Part shown: piece by piece, positions 35,588 to 44,514 of the stretch
How positions within the stretch are numbered: the stretch's first letter is position 1
How the letters are laid out: each line of letters starts with the position of its first letter
Notes under the pieces: model-generated
Seen by the model: only the letters and a program-made list of their open reading frames with translations
What the model was told of the DNA's origin: nothing
Database searches by the model: none
Source: Competibacter_A sp002352125
GTDB lineage: Bacteria; Pseudomonadota; Gammaproteobacteria; Competibacterales; Competibacteraceae
NCBI GenBank assembly: GCA_035441325.1
Contig: DAOROA010000019.1
Coordinates: 1 to 64,000, forward strand
Direction of reading: 5' to 3'
DNA: 64,000 nucleotides
Made by a program: the position numbers and the translations under genes

Positions 35588-37786
35588 CTAACCTCCAAAC
35601 GGGTCGAAATCGCGCTCCGTGTGGAGATGGTGATGCAGACGGAACACATGCGCCGGCATTCGATGCGGGTTCAGCTCCACGTAGTTGCGTGGCCCGTTCC
35701 ACATGTAATGTGCGCCGGTCAACAGATCGTGGACCTGGAACGGCTGGTGCGGATCGACGCCCAGCGCCTCCAGATCCAGTTGCGTCCAGCCCGCTTGGGT
35801 GTAGTTGGGGTCGAGGTTTACCACCACCAGAACGACGTTGGCGCGGTTGGCGGCGACCTTGCTGTAGCAGATGATCTGCTCGTTATCGACCTGATGAAAC
35901 TGTAGATTCCAGTCGATCTGCAAGGCTGGATTGCGCTTGCGAATGCGGTTTACCAGCGCAATGAAGTCGCGCAAGCTGTTGGGACCGTCCAAATCCTGGA
36001 AGCCGCGATAGCGCAACTGATATTTCTCGGAGTCGAGATACTCCTCGCTGCCGTGCTTGATCGCGACATGCTCCATCATTTCGTAGGCCGGCCCATAAAT
36101 GCCGTAGTTGGCGGTTAGGGTCGCCGCCAGCACCAGCCGGGACATGAATGCCGGCCGGCCGCCGAACTGCAGGGCATCGGTCAAAATGTCGGGGGTATTC
36201 GGCCAGAAATTCGGCCGGAAATAATCGCGGCCCGGACCTTGGGTCAATTCGGTCAGGTACTCGGTCAACTCCCACTTGGTATTGCGCCAGGCATAGTAGG
36301 TATACGACTGGCCGTAACCGAGTTTGGCCAGGCGATGCATGACCTTGGGGCGCGTGAACGCTTCGGCGAGGAAGATAGCGTTCGGCGCGGTCTTCTTGAT
36401 CTCGGCGATCAGCCACTCCCACATCGCGAACGGCTTGGTGTGGGGATTGTCCACCCGAAAGATGCGCACGCCCTGGGCGACCCAAAATTCGAAGATGCTC
36501 TTGATCTCCTCCCACAGCGCTTTCCAGTCGCCGGTCTCGAAATTGAACGGATAAATGTCCTGGTACTTCTTGGGCGGATTTTCGGCATACTGCACCGTAC
36601 CGTCCGGCCGCCAGCGGAACCAGTCGGGATGCTGCTTCACGTAGGGATGATCGGGCGCGCATTGCAGAGCGATATCCAGGGCGATTTCGATACCGTGCTC
36701 CTTGGCTTTTTGCACCAGCCGGCGAAAATCTTCCAGCGTGCCCAGTTCCGGCAAAATATCCTTGTGGCCGCCTTCTGCGGCACCGATGGCCCAAGGGCTG
36801 CCGACGTCGTCGGGATTCGGAGTCAGCGTATTGTTCTTGCCCTTGCGGTTGACGCGGCCGACGGGATGAATCGGCGGAAAATACAGCACGTCGAAACCCA
36901 TCGCGACGAGGCGCGGCAACCAGACTTCGCAATCCTTGAAGGTACCGTGCTTGCCGGGCACGGGGCTGCAAGAGCGCGGGAACATCTCGTACCAGGTGCT
37001 GAAACGAGCGCGCTCGTCGTCCACGATAACGCCCAGTTCCTTGCCATAGCTCAGCGCCAGCCGACGATCGGCGTGACGCTCCACGAGCCTGGCCAGCTCC
37101 TCGTCCAATCCCAGTTGGCGGCGATAGTTCAAATCCTGGTCGCCGACCAAATCTTTGGCGCGTTTGGCCAACCACTCGGCATCTTCGCCCGCCGCGCGCT
37201 GGCTGGCGCTTTCGACCAGCTTCTCGCCCACCCGCAAAGCGATGGCGATATCCTCGGCCTGCACCCAGCGGCCAAGATCGTGCCGCCAGGACTTGAACGC
37301 ATCGACCCAGGCGGTGACGGTATACTCGTAGCGGCCCAAATCCAACACTTGGAACTCGCCCCGCCAGCGGTCGTTGACCAGAAAACGCATCGGCACTTCC
37401 TGCCAGCCGGCGTCGCCTACCTTGCGATACTGCACCATGCACGACAGCGAATCGTGGCCGTCGGTGAAAACATCCGCCTCCACCACGATCGTATCGCCCA
37501 CGGTCCGCTTGATGGGAAACCGGCCGCCGTCGATTTCTGGAGTAACGCCCTCGATGACCGTCCGTTTCCGGCCGTCCGTCGCGATCTGCGGTACCTCCGA
37601 TAGAATCGCCGTCGAATTCGGCGCTGGCTCGACGGCTGCGGCTTTGGTCGAACCGGGCACTGCTGCCGGCCGGCCCGCCGCCGCAACCGGCACCGGTTTC
37701 TTGTCCGTCGTCGGAGCGGTGGCCGCAGCCGGTGCCGGTTCAACAGGCGTTTTCTTTTTATCATCCGCCACGGTCTTCTTGGTCAT
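35588..37786 (-). CDS. glgE: Alpha-1,4-glucan:maltose-1-phosphate maltosyltransferase GlgE
   Basis: A 732-aa GH13_3 enzyme transferring maltosyl units from maltose-1-phosphate to alpha-1,4-glucan. An N-terminal low-complexity Lys/Pro/Ala tail (~60 residues) is followed by the GlgE N domain, then the barrel: FPPIHPVGRVNRKGKNN, DIALQCAPDHP, the nucleophile in RIFRVDNPHTKP, the acid in FLAEAFTRP and the TPDIL segment. The Ala/Pro/Lys leader is longer than usual and could be a disordered anchor. GAGG nine bases before ATG 37786 supports the start; the frame extends to 37837. It is the natural partner of the TreS-maltokinase fusion at 57942-61337. Confidence 0.94.
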   Translation of the reverse strand: MTKKTVADDKKKTPVEPAPAAATAPTTDKKPVPVAAAGRPAAVPGSTKAAAVEPAPNSTAILSEVPQIATDGRKRTVIEGVTPEIDGGRFPIKRTVGDTIVVEADVFTDGHDSLSCMVQYRKVGDAGWQEVPMRFLVNDRWRGEFQVLDLGRYEYTVTAWVDAFKSWRHDLGRWVQAEDIAIALRVGEKLVESASQRAAGEDAEWLAKRAKDLVGDQDLNYRRQLGLDEELARLVERHADRRLALSYGKELGVIVDDERARFSTWYEMFPRSCSPVPGKHGTFKDCEVWLPRLVAMGFDVLYFPPIHPVGRVNRKGKNNTLTPNPDDVGSPWAIGAAEGGHKDILPELGTLEDFRRLVQKAKEHGIEIALDIALQCAPDHPYVKQHPDWFRWRPDGTVQYAENPPKKYQDIYPFNFETGDWKALWEEIKSIFEFWVAQGVRIFRVDNPHTKPFAMWEWLIAEIKKTAPNAIFLAEAFTRPKVMHRLAKLGYGQSYTYYAWRNTKWELTEYLTELTQGPGRDYFRPNFWPNTPDILTDALQFGGRPAFMSRLVLAATLTANYGIYGPAYEMMEHVAIKHGSEEYLDSEKYQLRYRGFQDLDGPNSLRDFIALVNRIRKRNPALQIDWNLQFHQVDNEQIICYSKVAANRANVVLVVVNLDPNYTQAGWTQLDLEALGVDPHQPFQVHDLLTGAHYMWNGPRNYVELNPHRMPAHVFRLHHHLHTERDFDPFGG

Positions 37787-38024
37787 ACCGGTTACCCTCG
37801 TTCTTGCTGGTATGGTTTCTCGTTGCGCGCCGATCATCGCCGCGATCTTGGCGGCCAGCCTGCTGCCGTTCGAAAGCCGAGGTGATAGAGTTACCGCTTT
37901 GGTTCGGGTCGTCCGTGCGGCGACCGGCTATCTTGTTTTATCGCCTTTTATTATGACAGTTTTTTTGTGGTTGCGCCCAAACCTTGAAATTAGTCTGGAT
38001 TACCCTTACCGAGGATGCTGCCCG

Positions 38025-38843
38025 ATGAGCGAATTACAGCGGATTATCGACGACGCCTTCGAGCGTCGCGGCCAGATCGACCCCACCAACGCGCCGGCCG
38101 AACTGCGCGAAGCGGTGGAAGAAGCCTTGGGCCTGCTGGAACTGGGCAAGGCCCGAGTCGCCGAACCGCGCGATGGCGCTTGGACGGTCAACGCCTGGCT
38201 GAAGAAAGCGGTACTGTTGAGCTTCCGCTTGAGCGAGAGCACGATCATCCGCGACGGCTACACCAATTACTTCGACAAGGTGCCACCCAAATACAGCGAA
38301 TACGGCGAGAACGATTTTCTGGCCGCCGGCGTGCGGGTGGTACCGCCCGCCGCCGCCCGGCGCGGCTCCTATATCGCTCCCGGCGTGGTGCTGATGCCCT
38401 CCTTCGTCAACATCGGCGCTTACGTCGATTCCGGCACGATGGTGGACACTTGGGCGACGGTCGGCTCCTGCGCCCAGATCGGCAAAAACGTCCATCTATC
38501 TGGCGGGGTCGGCATCGGCGGTGTGTTGGAACCGCTGCAAGCCAGCCCAACCATCATCGAGGACGACTGCTTCATCGGCGCCCGCTCCGAGGTGGTCGAA
38601 GGCGTGATCGTCGAGCGCGGCTCGGTGATCTCGATGGGGGTCTACATCGGCCAAAGCACCAAGATTTACAACCGCATGACCGGCGAGGTGAGCTACGGTC
38701 GAATACCGGCCGGCTCGGTGGTCGTGCCCGGCGCCCTGCCCGCCCCCGACGGCCGTTACAGCCTGTACTGCGCCATCATCATCAAACAGGTGGACGAGAA
38801 AACGCGCGGCCGGGTCAGCCTCAACGAACTGCTGCGCGATTGA
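38025..38843 (+). CDS. dapD: 2,3,4,5-tetrahydropyridine-2,6-dicarboxylate N-succinyltransferase
   Basis: A 272-aa DapD of the lysine/meso-diaminopimelate pathway, transferring succinyl from succinyl-CoA. An N-terminal helical domain is followed by left-handed beta-helix hexapeptide repeats (IGAYVDSGTMVDTWATVGSCAQIG, GGVGIGGVLEPLQA) and the C-terminal GRYSLYCAIIIKQVD. The true start is the ATG at 38025 with GAGG ten bases upstream; the frame is open much further 5' to 37374, but that part is antisense to glgE and not real. The glgE gene diverges from it. dapE follows after the Rpn-type gene. Confidence 0.95.
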   Translation: MSELQRIIDDAFERRGQIDPTNAPAELREAVEEALGLLELGKARVAEPRDGAWTVNAWLKKAVLLSFRLSESTIIRDGYTNYFDKVPPKYSEYGENDFLAAGVRVVPPAAARRGSYIAPGVVLMPSFVNIGAYVDSGTMVDTWATVGSCAQIGKNVHLSGGVGIGGVLEPLQASPTIIEDDCFIGARSEVVEGVIVERGSVISMGVYIGQSTKIYNRMTGEVSYGRIPAGSVVVPGALPAPDGRYSLYCAIIIKQVDEKTRGRVSLNELLRD

Positions 38844-38874
38844 AACTCCAGATCGCTGAGCCATCGATATTCCC

Positions 38875-39852
38875 ATGCGGCTGCAACACCCTCACGACCG
38901 CTTCGTGCGCGAGTTCTTTGGCGAACCCGCGCACGCGCGGGAATTCCTGAGCGCCGTGCTGCAGGCGGCGCTGGCAGATACGCTGGATTGGGCGCGGCTG
39001 CGCGGCGAACCGGCCACCTTCATCGACGAAAACCTGCGCGAACAATATTCCGACTTGCTGTTCTCGGTGCCGGGCAAGGATGGTAACCCGCAACAGGTTT
39101 ATCTGCTGTTCGAGCATAAATCGGTGCTGGATCAAGGACTATTGCGACAATTACTAGGCTACTTGGCGCGGATTTATGCCGCACAAGACGAGCCGGCCCC
39201 GGTGGTCGCGGTCGTTTTTTACCACGGCGACGCGCCGCATCCGACCGGCCGACGATTCATCGACGAACTGTCGCTTGCCACCGAGCGGCGGGCGCTTTAT
39301 CGACCTTACGTTCCGGATTTCGGCTATCTGCTGTTCGACCTCGTCCACGCCAAACCTCTGGCATGGCAATCGCTAGCTCTGCGGGTATTTCTGGCGGCGC
39401 TGGACAGCGCCCGCCACCCCGACCCGACTCGGCTCGCCGGAGTGCTGCGCCTGGCGGACCAGTTGCTCCGGGAACCTCAAAGCACCCACATCGTCCATGC
39501 GCTGCTGGTCTATCTGTTCCAGGTAACAGATTTGCAACCAGCGCAATGGCGAAACTTATTGAGCCCACCGCCGTCACCCACTCTGGAGGCAACCATGATT
39601 TCGACTGCACAACAACTGTTCGAACAAGGCAAGATCGAGGGCAAGATCGAGGGCAAGATCGAGGGCAAGATCGAGGGCAAGATCGAGGGAGAGACACTGT
39701 TTCTGGAACGTCTGCTCCAAGCCAAATTTGGCAAGCTACCCCAAAGCTACCAACACCGCATCGCAAAAGCCGGCCCCGATATGCTGCTATTGTGGGGAGA
39801 ACGAGTATTGAACGCTGCCACGCTGGCCGAAGTGTTCGCGGATACTCATTAA
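38875..39852 (+). CDS. Rpn-family recombination-promoting nuclease / putative transposase
   Basis: A 325-aa Rpn/YhgA-like protein. The PD-(D/E)XK core is visible: YSDLLFSV (Asp) followed by VYLLFEHKS (Glu-x-Lys), then LLGYLARIY. Rpn proteins nick or cut DNA and stimulate RecA-independent recombination. The C-terminal part carries a perfect five-fold GKIE repeat encoded by 12-bp units (39628-39687), typical of the internal repeats of this family. It sits between dapD and dapE without belonging to their pathway, as such genes often do. The start is 31 bases after dapD. Confidence 0.85.
   Translation: MRLQHPHDRFVREFFGEPAHAREFLSAVLQAALADTLDWARLRGEPATFIDENLREQYSDLLFSVPGKDGNPQQVYLLFEHKSVLDQGLLRQLLGYLARIYAAQDEPAPVVAVVFYHGDAPHPTGRRFIDELSLATERRALYRPYVPDFGYLLFDLVHAKPLAWQSLALRVFLAALDSARHPDPTRLAGVLRLADQLLREPQSTHIVHALLVYLFQVTDLQPAQWRNLLSPPPSPTLEATMISTAQQLFEQGKIEGKIEGKIEGKIEGKIEGETLFLERLLQAKFGKLPQSYQHRIAKAGPDMLLLWGERVLNAATLAEVFADTH
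39628..39687 (+). repeat. Five perfect tandem copies of a 12-bp unit
   Basis: The unit GGCAAGATCGAG is repeated five times exactly (12 bp each), inside the Rpn-family gene, encoding (GKIE)5. Copy-number change would alter the protein by four residues per unit without frameshift. Perfect identity suggests recent expansion or slippage. Confidence 0.95.
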
Positions 39853-39901
39853 AAACCGGACACCAAATACCCGGCAACAGCGATACCGAGACCTTGCACC
39901 C

Positions 39902-41059
39902 ATGTCCACCACTTTGGATCTCGCCCTCGACCTGATTCGTCGCCCATCGGTTACGCCGGATGATGCCGACTGCCAAGAAACCATGATCGCTCGACTGCAA
40001 ACCATCGGTTTTCGAGTAGAACGATTGCGCTTCGGCGATGTAGAAAACTTCTGGGCACGGTTCGGCGACCGGGAACCGCTGTTCGCTTTCGCTGGCCACA
40101 CCGACGTCGTGCCGCCCGGCCCGCTGGACCGGTGGCAATCGCCGCCATTCGTGCCGACGATCCGCGACGGTTACTTGTACGGGCGCGGCACGGCGGATAT
40201 GAAGAGCAGTTTGGCGGCGATGATCACCGCTTGCGAGCGTTTTCTCGCCACCCATCCGCAACCGCGCGGCTCTATCGCTCTCCTGATCACCAGCGACGAA
40301 GAAGGCGCAGCGGTCGATGGTACGGTCAAAGTGGTGGAGCGATTGGAGGCGCGCGGCGAGAAGATACGCTGGTGTCTAGTGGGCGAACCGTCTTGCGTCG
40401 CCCAACTCGGCGATACGATCAAGAACGGCCGGCGTGGATCGTTGAACGGCCGGCTGGTCTTGCGCGGAACCCAGGGGCATGTTGCCTATCCCCATCTGGC
40501 CCAGAATCCCATCCATGCGGCCGGTGCGATCCTGACCGCTCTTTCCGACGAAATCTGGGACCAAGGCCACGAGTTTTTCCCACCGACCTCGTTCCAGATT
40601 TCCAATCTCCGTTCCGGCACCGGCGCGGACAACGTCATTCCTGGCGATCTGGAAATGTTGTTCAATTTTCGTTTTTCGCCGGCGGTGACGGTCGAGCAAC
40701 TCCAAGAGCGCGTCCGGCTGATCGTCGAAACGGGCTTGCTCAACGAAGAAATCAAAACCGGCCAAGTCTTCCAGTATGCGCTGGAATGGCGCTTGTCCGG
40801 CCCGCCATTCTTCACCCCTCCCGGCGATCTGGTGGCCGCCGTCGCCGCTGCGATTCGCGCCGAAACCGGATTGGAACCGGCATTGTCCACCAGCGGCGGT
40901 ACATCAGACGGTCGCTTCATCGCGCCCACCGGCGCACAAGTCATCGAATTCGGTCTCCTCAACGCCACCATCCACAAGATCGACGAACGCATTCCGGTCG
41001 ACGATCTGGAACGGCTCAGCCGGATCTACGAGAGCGTACTGGTTCGGCTGGTGGGCTAA
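39902..41059 (+). CDS. dapE: Succinyl-diaminopimelate desuccinylase
   Basis: A 385-aa M20 metallopeptidase converting N-succinyl-L,L-diaminopimelate to L,L-diaminopimelate. Zinc ligands are seen in AGHTDVVPPG (His, with the Asp following) and YGRGTADMKSS; the catalytic Glu and ligand are in LITSDEEGAA; later comes GEPSCVAQLGDTIKNGRRG and the SGGTSDGRF segment. It acts two steps after DapD, so dapD and dapE bracket the Rpn gene. A cytosolic enzyme, probably a dimer through the central lid domain. Confidence 0.94.
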   Translation: MSTTLDLALDLIRRPSVTPDDADCQETMIARLQTIGFRVERLRFGDVENFWARFGDREPLFAFAGHTDVVPPGPLDRWQSPPFVPTIRDGYLYGRGTADMKSSLAAMITACERFLATHPQPRGSIALLITSDEEGAAVDGTVKVVERLEARGEKIRWCLVGEPSCVAQLGDTIKNGRRGSLNGRLVLRGTQGHVAYPHLAQNPIHAAGAILTALSDEIWDQGHEFFPPTSFQISNLRSGTGADNVIPGDLEMLFNFRFSPAVTVEQLQERVRLIVETGLLNEEIKTGQVFQYALEWRLSGPPFFTPPGDLVAAVAAAIRAETGLEPALSTSGGTSDGRFIAPTGAQVIEFGLLNATIHKIDERIPVDDLERLSRIYESVLVRLVG

Positions 41060-41124
41060 ATCCCATTTCGGGATAGCGGCTCCGACGCCAGAAGTTTGTA
41101 TGGGTTCCAACCAACGGGCCTTTC

Positions 41125-42933
41125 ATGCACAACGACATTCCTCTGACGCTTGCCGCCATTTTGCTCGCCGGCATCGGCGCACAATGGTTGGCCTGGTGGT
41201 TGCGTCTGCCCGCCATCCTGCCGTTGCTGGCCGTTGGCCTGCTCGCCGGCCCGGTCACCGGCTGGCTCAACCCCGCCCGGCTGTTCGGCCATTTGCTGTT
41301 TCCGATGGTTTCGCTCGGGGTTGCCGTCATCCTGTTCGAGGGTGCGCTCACCTTGCGGTTTGCGGAGATCCGCAGCCAGGCGCGGGTAGTTCGCAATCTG
41401 GTCTCGGTCGGCGCGCTGGCCAATTGGCTGATCATCGCCTCGGCCGCTCGATTTTGCGCTGCTTTGCCCTGGTCGTTGGCGCTGCTGTTCGGCGCGCTGG
41501 TCACCGTGACCGGCCCAACCGTGGTTGCGCCCTTGTTGCGCAGTGTCCGCCCCGAGCGGGAAATCGCCAACATCCTGCGCTGGGAAGGCATCCTGATCGA
41601 CCCCATCGGCGCCCTGCTGGCGGTGCTGGTCTTCGAGTTCACCGTCTCCGAACAGCACCAACACACGGTCCTGATGTTCGGCGTCACCGTGATCGCCGGG
41701 ACCTTGCTTGGCCTGGCCGGCGCCTCGCTGCTCGCTACCCTGCTGCGCCGGCAATGGCTACCCGATTACCTGCACCGGGTGGCTAGCCTGGCGTTGGTAT
41801 TGAGCGTGTTCGCCCTGTCGAACGCTCTCGCCGCCGAGTCCGGCCTGCTGGCGGTGACGGTCATGGGTCTGCGGCTGGCCAATATCCGCGACCTCCTCAT
41901 CGACGATATCCTCGATTTCAAGGAAACTCTGACCCTGTTGCTGATCTCGGTGCTTTTTATCGTGCTGGCAGCCCGGATCGATTTGGGAGCGTTCGCCGAC
42001 ATGGGCTGGGGAGCGGTCGGTGTACTGCTGGTCGTCCTCTTCGTTGCCCGCCCCGTCGCCGTCTGGCTGGCCACGGCCGGCTCGAAGCTGGACTGGCGCC
42101 GGAAAGCAGCATTGGCTTGGATCGCCCCGCGCGGCATCGTGGCAGCGGCGGTGTCTGCTCTGTTCGCCCTGCAACTGGAACAACTGGGCTATATTCAAGC
42201 CCGGACTCTGGCGGCGTTGACTTTCTTGGTCATCGTGGTCACCGTCACCTTGCAAAGCCTTACCGCTAAAACCGTCGTGCGCCGGCTGGGCGTGGCCGCA
42301 CCGCCGCCGCGAGGCGTCCTCATCGTGGGGGGTAATCTGGTGGCGCGAGAGGTTGCCAAGACATTACATGAACGGGATATTCCGGTCATTTTGGCCGATT
42401 CGGCCTGGGAAAACATTCGTGCCGCCCGCATGACCGGCATTCCGGTTTATCATGGCAACGTTCTTTCCGAACACGCCGATACCTATCTCGACCTGACCGG
42501 AATCGGCACCTTGCTCGCGATGTCGCCCTGGCCCGAGCGCAATACCCTCGTCAGCTTTTACTATCGGCGGGCTTTGGGAACGGATCGAGTCTATGCTCTG
42601 CGGCTGGACATAGAGCGCGACGAGGCGAACCGCGCCCGGATGATTCCGTCTTATCGTATCCCCCGTTTGTTCGGCGAGCAGATCACTCTGGCGCGTTTGC
42701 GGGAGAAGTTGAAACAGGGTTACGTCATACGCGCCACGCCGTTGACCGCCAGTTTCGATTTCCTCGCTTTTCGCGACAAATGGGGCAACCTAGCCATTCC
42801 GCTGTTCGCGCTCGATCCCAAAGGCATACTCCGGGTCTTTTCGGCTGGGGAGTCGCTGCAACCATCGCCCGGTTGGACCGTCATCAGCCTGACGCCGCCA
42901 GCGGATGCCACGCGAAGTTCGAGCGCCGGCTGA
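41125..42933 (+). CDS. CPA1-type cation/proton antiporter with C-terminal TrkA-N (RCK) domain
   Basis: A 602-aa membrane protein. The N-terminal ~395 residues have about 12 hydrophobic helices with ALVTVTGPTVVAPLLR and GILIDPIGALLAV, the ion-site segments of NhaP-type exchangers. The C-terminal 200 residues start with a Rossmann fold GVLIVGGNLVAREV and a conserved DLTGIGTLLAM, an RCK/TrkA-N nucleotide-binding domain that gates transport. It likely exchanges Na+ or K+ for protons at the inner membrane. It follows dapE by 65 bases but is functionally separate; it fits the nearby potassium-uptake pair trkH-trkA. Confidence 0.88.
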   Translation: MHNDIPLTLAAILLAGIGAQWLAWWLRLPAILPLLAVGLLAGPVTGWLNPARLFGHLLFPMVSLGVAVILFEGALTLRFAEIRSQARVVRNLVSVGALANWLIIASAARFCAALPWSLALLFGALVTVTGPTVVAPLLRSVRPEREIANILRWEGILIDPIGALLAVLVFEFTVSEQHQHTVLMFGVTVIAGTLLGLAGASLLATLLRRQWLPDYLHRVASLALVLSVFALSNALAAESGLLAVTVMGLRLANIRDLLIDDILDFKETLTLLLISVLFIVLAARIDLGAFADMGWGAVGVLLVVLFVARPVAVWLATAGSKLDWRRKAALAWIAPRGIVAAAVSALFALQLEQLGYIQARTLAALTFLVIVVTVTLQSLTAKTVVRRLGVAAPPPRGVLIVGGNLVAREVAKTLHERDIPVILADSAWENIRAARMTGIPVYHGNVLSEHADTYLDLTGIGTLLAMSPWPERNTLVSFYYRRALGTDRVYALRLDIERDEANRARMIPSYRIPRLFGEQITLARLREKLKQGYVIRATPLTASFDFLAFRDKWGNLAIPLFALDPKGILRVFSAGESLQPSPGWTVISLTPPADATRSSSAG

Positions 42934-43018
42934 AATGTCGAGACGGATAAACCGGTCGCCCAGACCCATGCGGCGACTGGCCGCCGTTAACATGAACGCA
43001 AGCAATGTAATCACTATC

Positions 43019-44296
43019 ATGACTGTCCAAACCGACAACCTTATGGCCGCACCACCCCGGACTGCTGTCTGGTGGCTGCACCGACTCGCCTGTGGCTGGC
43101 TGTGCGCGCTGGCCCTGGGCGCTCAAGCCGCGACCGCCACCACCTTCGCCAACTTGACGCAGGAAGCTTTCGATCGCTCCCGGCTACCTTGGGATCCGAT
43201 GCTTCCTACGCCCGTAGCGGAAATCGATCCGCCGGAAGGCAGCGACTCGCTGGGGCTCGATTTCGTCGAATACGGCAAGCTGGCGGGAAAACCGCTCCAC
43301 GACGACCACGTTTGGTGGCTGCGGGCCAAACCGCGCGGCAATTTCGAGAAAGACCCGCTGGAAATCTGGATGTATCAGCCCGAAAGCGAGAGCTATGCCC
43401 TCGTGACTTATCGGGCGAAAGATTTCAGCTACGGGCATCCCGAAATCCAGCCACCGCTGCCCGATCCCCTTCCCACCGCCGCCCGCCATTTGAGCGCGGT
43501 CGATATCGGTTCCCATCGCAGCAATCCGATGAGCTGGCCTCAAATTCTCCATCTAGGCGGCAACGGCTACGGCCGGCTGGCCGGTTTTCCGCCGCTGGAA
43601 TTCGGCACGTCGTTCCGGCTGGGCGTACACGATGTGGGCCAGCCCAACGAGGATTTCGTCAAGCTCCGCAAACTGTATCTTCGGCCCATCAATCAACGAG
43701 CCCTCCGAATACTGGGGCTGGTGGATTGCGAAGCCTATGCGGCGGCGCTGGCCGCCACGCTGCAACCGGGTGCCGCCAGCACCCTGCGGGTCACGCTGAA
43801 AATCTTCTTGCGCAAACCGCTGCGAATAGCCGACCAGCCGAGCCTGGGCCCCCTGGGTCTGAGTTCGATGTTCTGGAAAGACAGCCGCGCCACGCTGGAC
43901 GATTCCGATGACGAGGCGCACGACGCCGACCGGTTCACCGCCTGGTACGCGGATGGCCGGCGGCGCGAGCATCCGCTCGCCATCCCGACCAATCCGGACG
44001 ATCCGCCGCTGCTGGCCGACTTCGGCCAAGTGGCCGACTTTGCGCTGGTCCAATCCAACCGCAACGCCGGTCGTTACGGTCGCTACGCGCCGGTGGACTA
44101 TGCCAATCGGGTATCGCTGCTGATCTCCGACATCGCCAGCAGCCTGCCCTACACCGTGGGGCTCTGGCAGTCCTACACCGATTACGAAGGCGCCGATAAC
44201 GTGGCGGTCTTCGTTCGCTTCAGCCGGGATGCGGACACGCCGGCCTCGGTCGATGACGGCATCGCTTTCTCCTACACCTTGACGGCTTATCGATGA
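43019..44296 (+). CDS. Divergent OpgG/MdoG-like periplasmic glucan biosynthesis protein
   Basis: A 425-aa protein. The N-terminus has a Sec signal (TAVWWLHRLACGWLCALALGAQA). The mature part contains features resembling OpgG/OpgD: FANLTQEAFDRSR at the start, a FRLGVHDVGQPNEDFVKLRKLYLR stretch, RALRILGLVDCEAYAA, and LGPLGLSSMFWKDSRATLDDSDDEAHDAD, which mirrors the TSMF...PEVHDSDGL region. OpgG acts in the periplasm on osmoregulated beta-glucans. At 425 aa it is shorter than the usual ~510, and the C-terminal end is missing or diverged; no OpgH glycosyltransferase is nearby. The start is ambiguous: ATG 43019 and ATG 43043 both lack a clear ribosome-binding site. Confidence 0.5.
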   Translation: MTVQTDNLMAAPPRTAVWWLHRLACGWLCALALGAQAATATTFANLTQEAFDRSRLPWDPMLPTPVAEIDPPEGSDSLGLDFVEYGKLAGKPLHDDHVWWLRAKPRGNFEKDPLEIWMYQPESESYALVTYRAKDFSYGHPEIQPPLPDPLPTAARHLSAVDIGSHRSNPMSWPQILHLGGNGYGRLAGFPPLEFGTSFRLGVHDVGQPNEDFVKLRKLYLRPINQRALRILGLVDCEAYAAALAATLQPGAASTLRVTLKIFLRKPLRIADQPSLGPLGLSSMFWKDSRATLDDSDDEAHDADRFTAWYADGRRREHPLAIPTNPDDPPLLADFGQVADFALVQSNRNAGRYGRYAPVDYANRVSLLISDIASSLPYTVGLWQSYTDYEGADNVAVFVRFSRDADTPASVDDGIAFSYTLTAYR

Positions 44297-44514
44297 AGGG
44301 GAAACGGCGCATCCGCCAGCCGTTGAGAATGGAACGCGCCGTGTCTCCCGGCGCCACCAAATCCCAGCCTGACATTTCAAGCCATGCGCGATGATGCTTC
44401 CCCGGCGGTTGCCGCTGTCCCAATCGATGGAATCGGCACGGAACGGTTGGAGGAGCGCGACAGCCCGAACCGCACCCCGGCAAGACTGCCCTTAAGGAAT
44501 CCCTGACCAAAGCC

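Noticed and set aside
37374..38024. N-terminal extension of the dapD frame
   Set aside because: It runs antisense to glgE and into its promoter region; DapD homology and the ribosome-binding site start at 38025.
39628..39687. Short tandem repeats as a CRISPR array
   Set aside because: Units are 12 bp without spacers and lie inside a coding frame.
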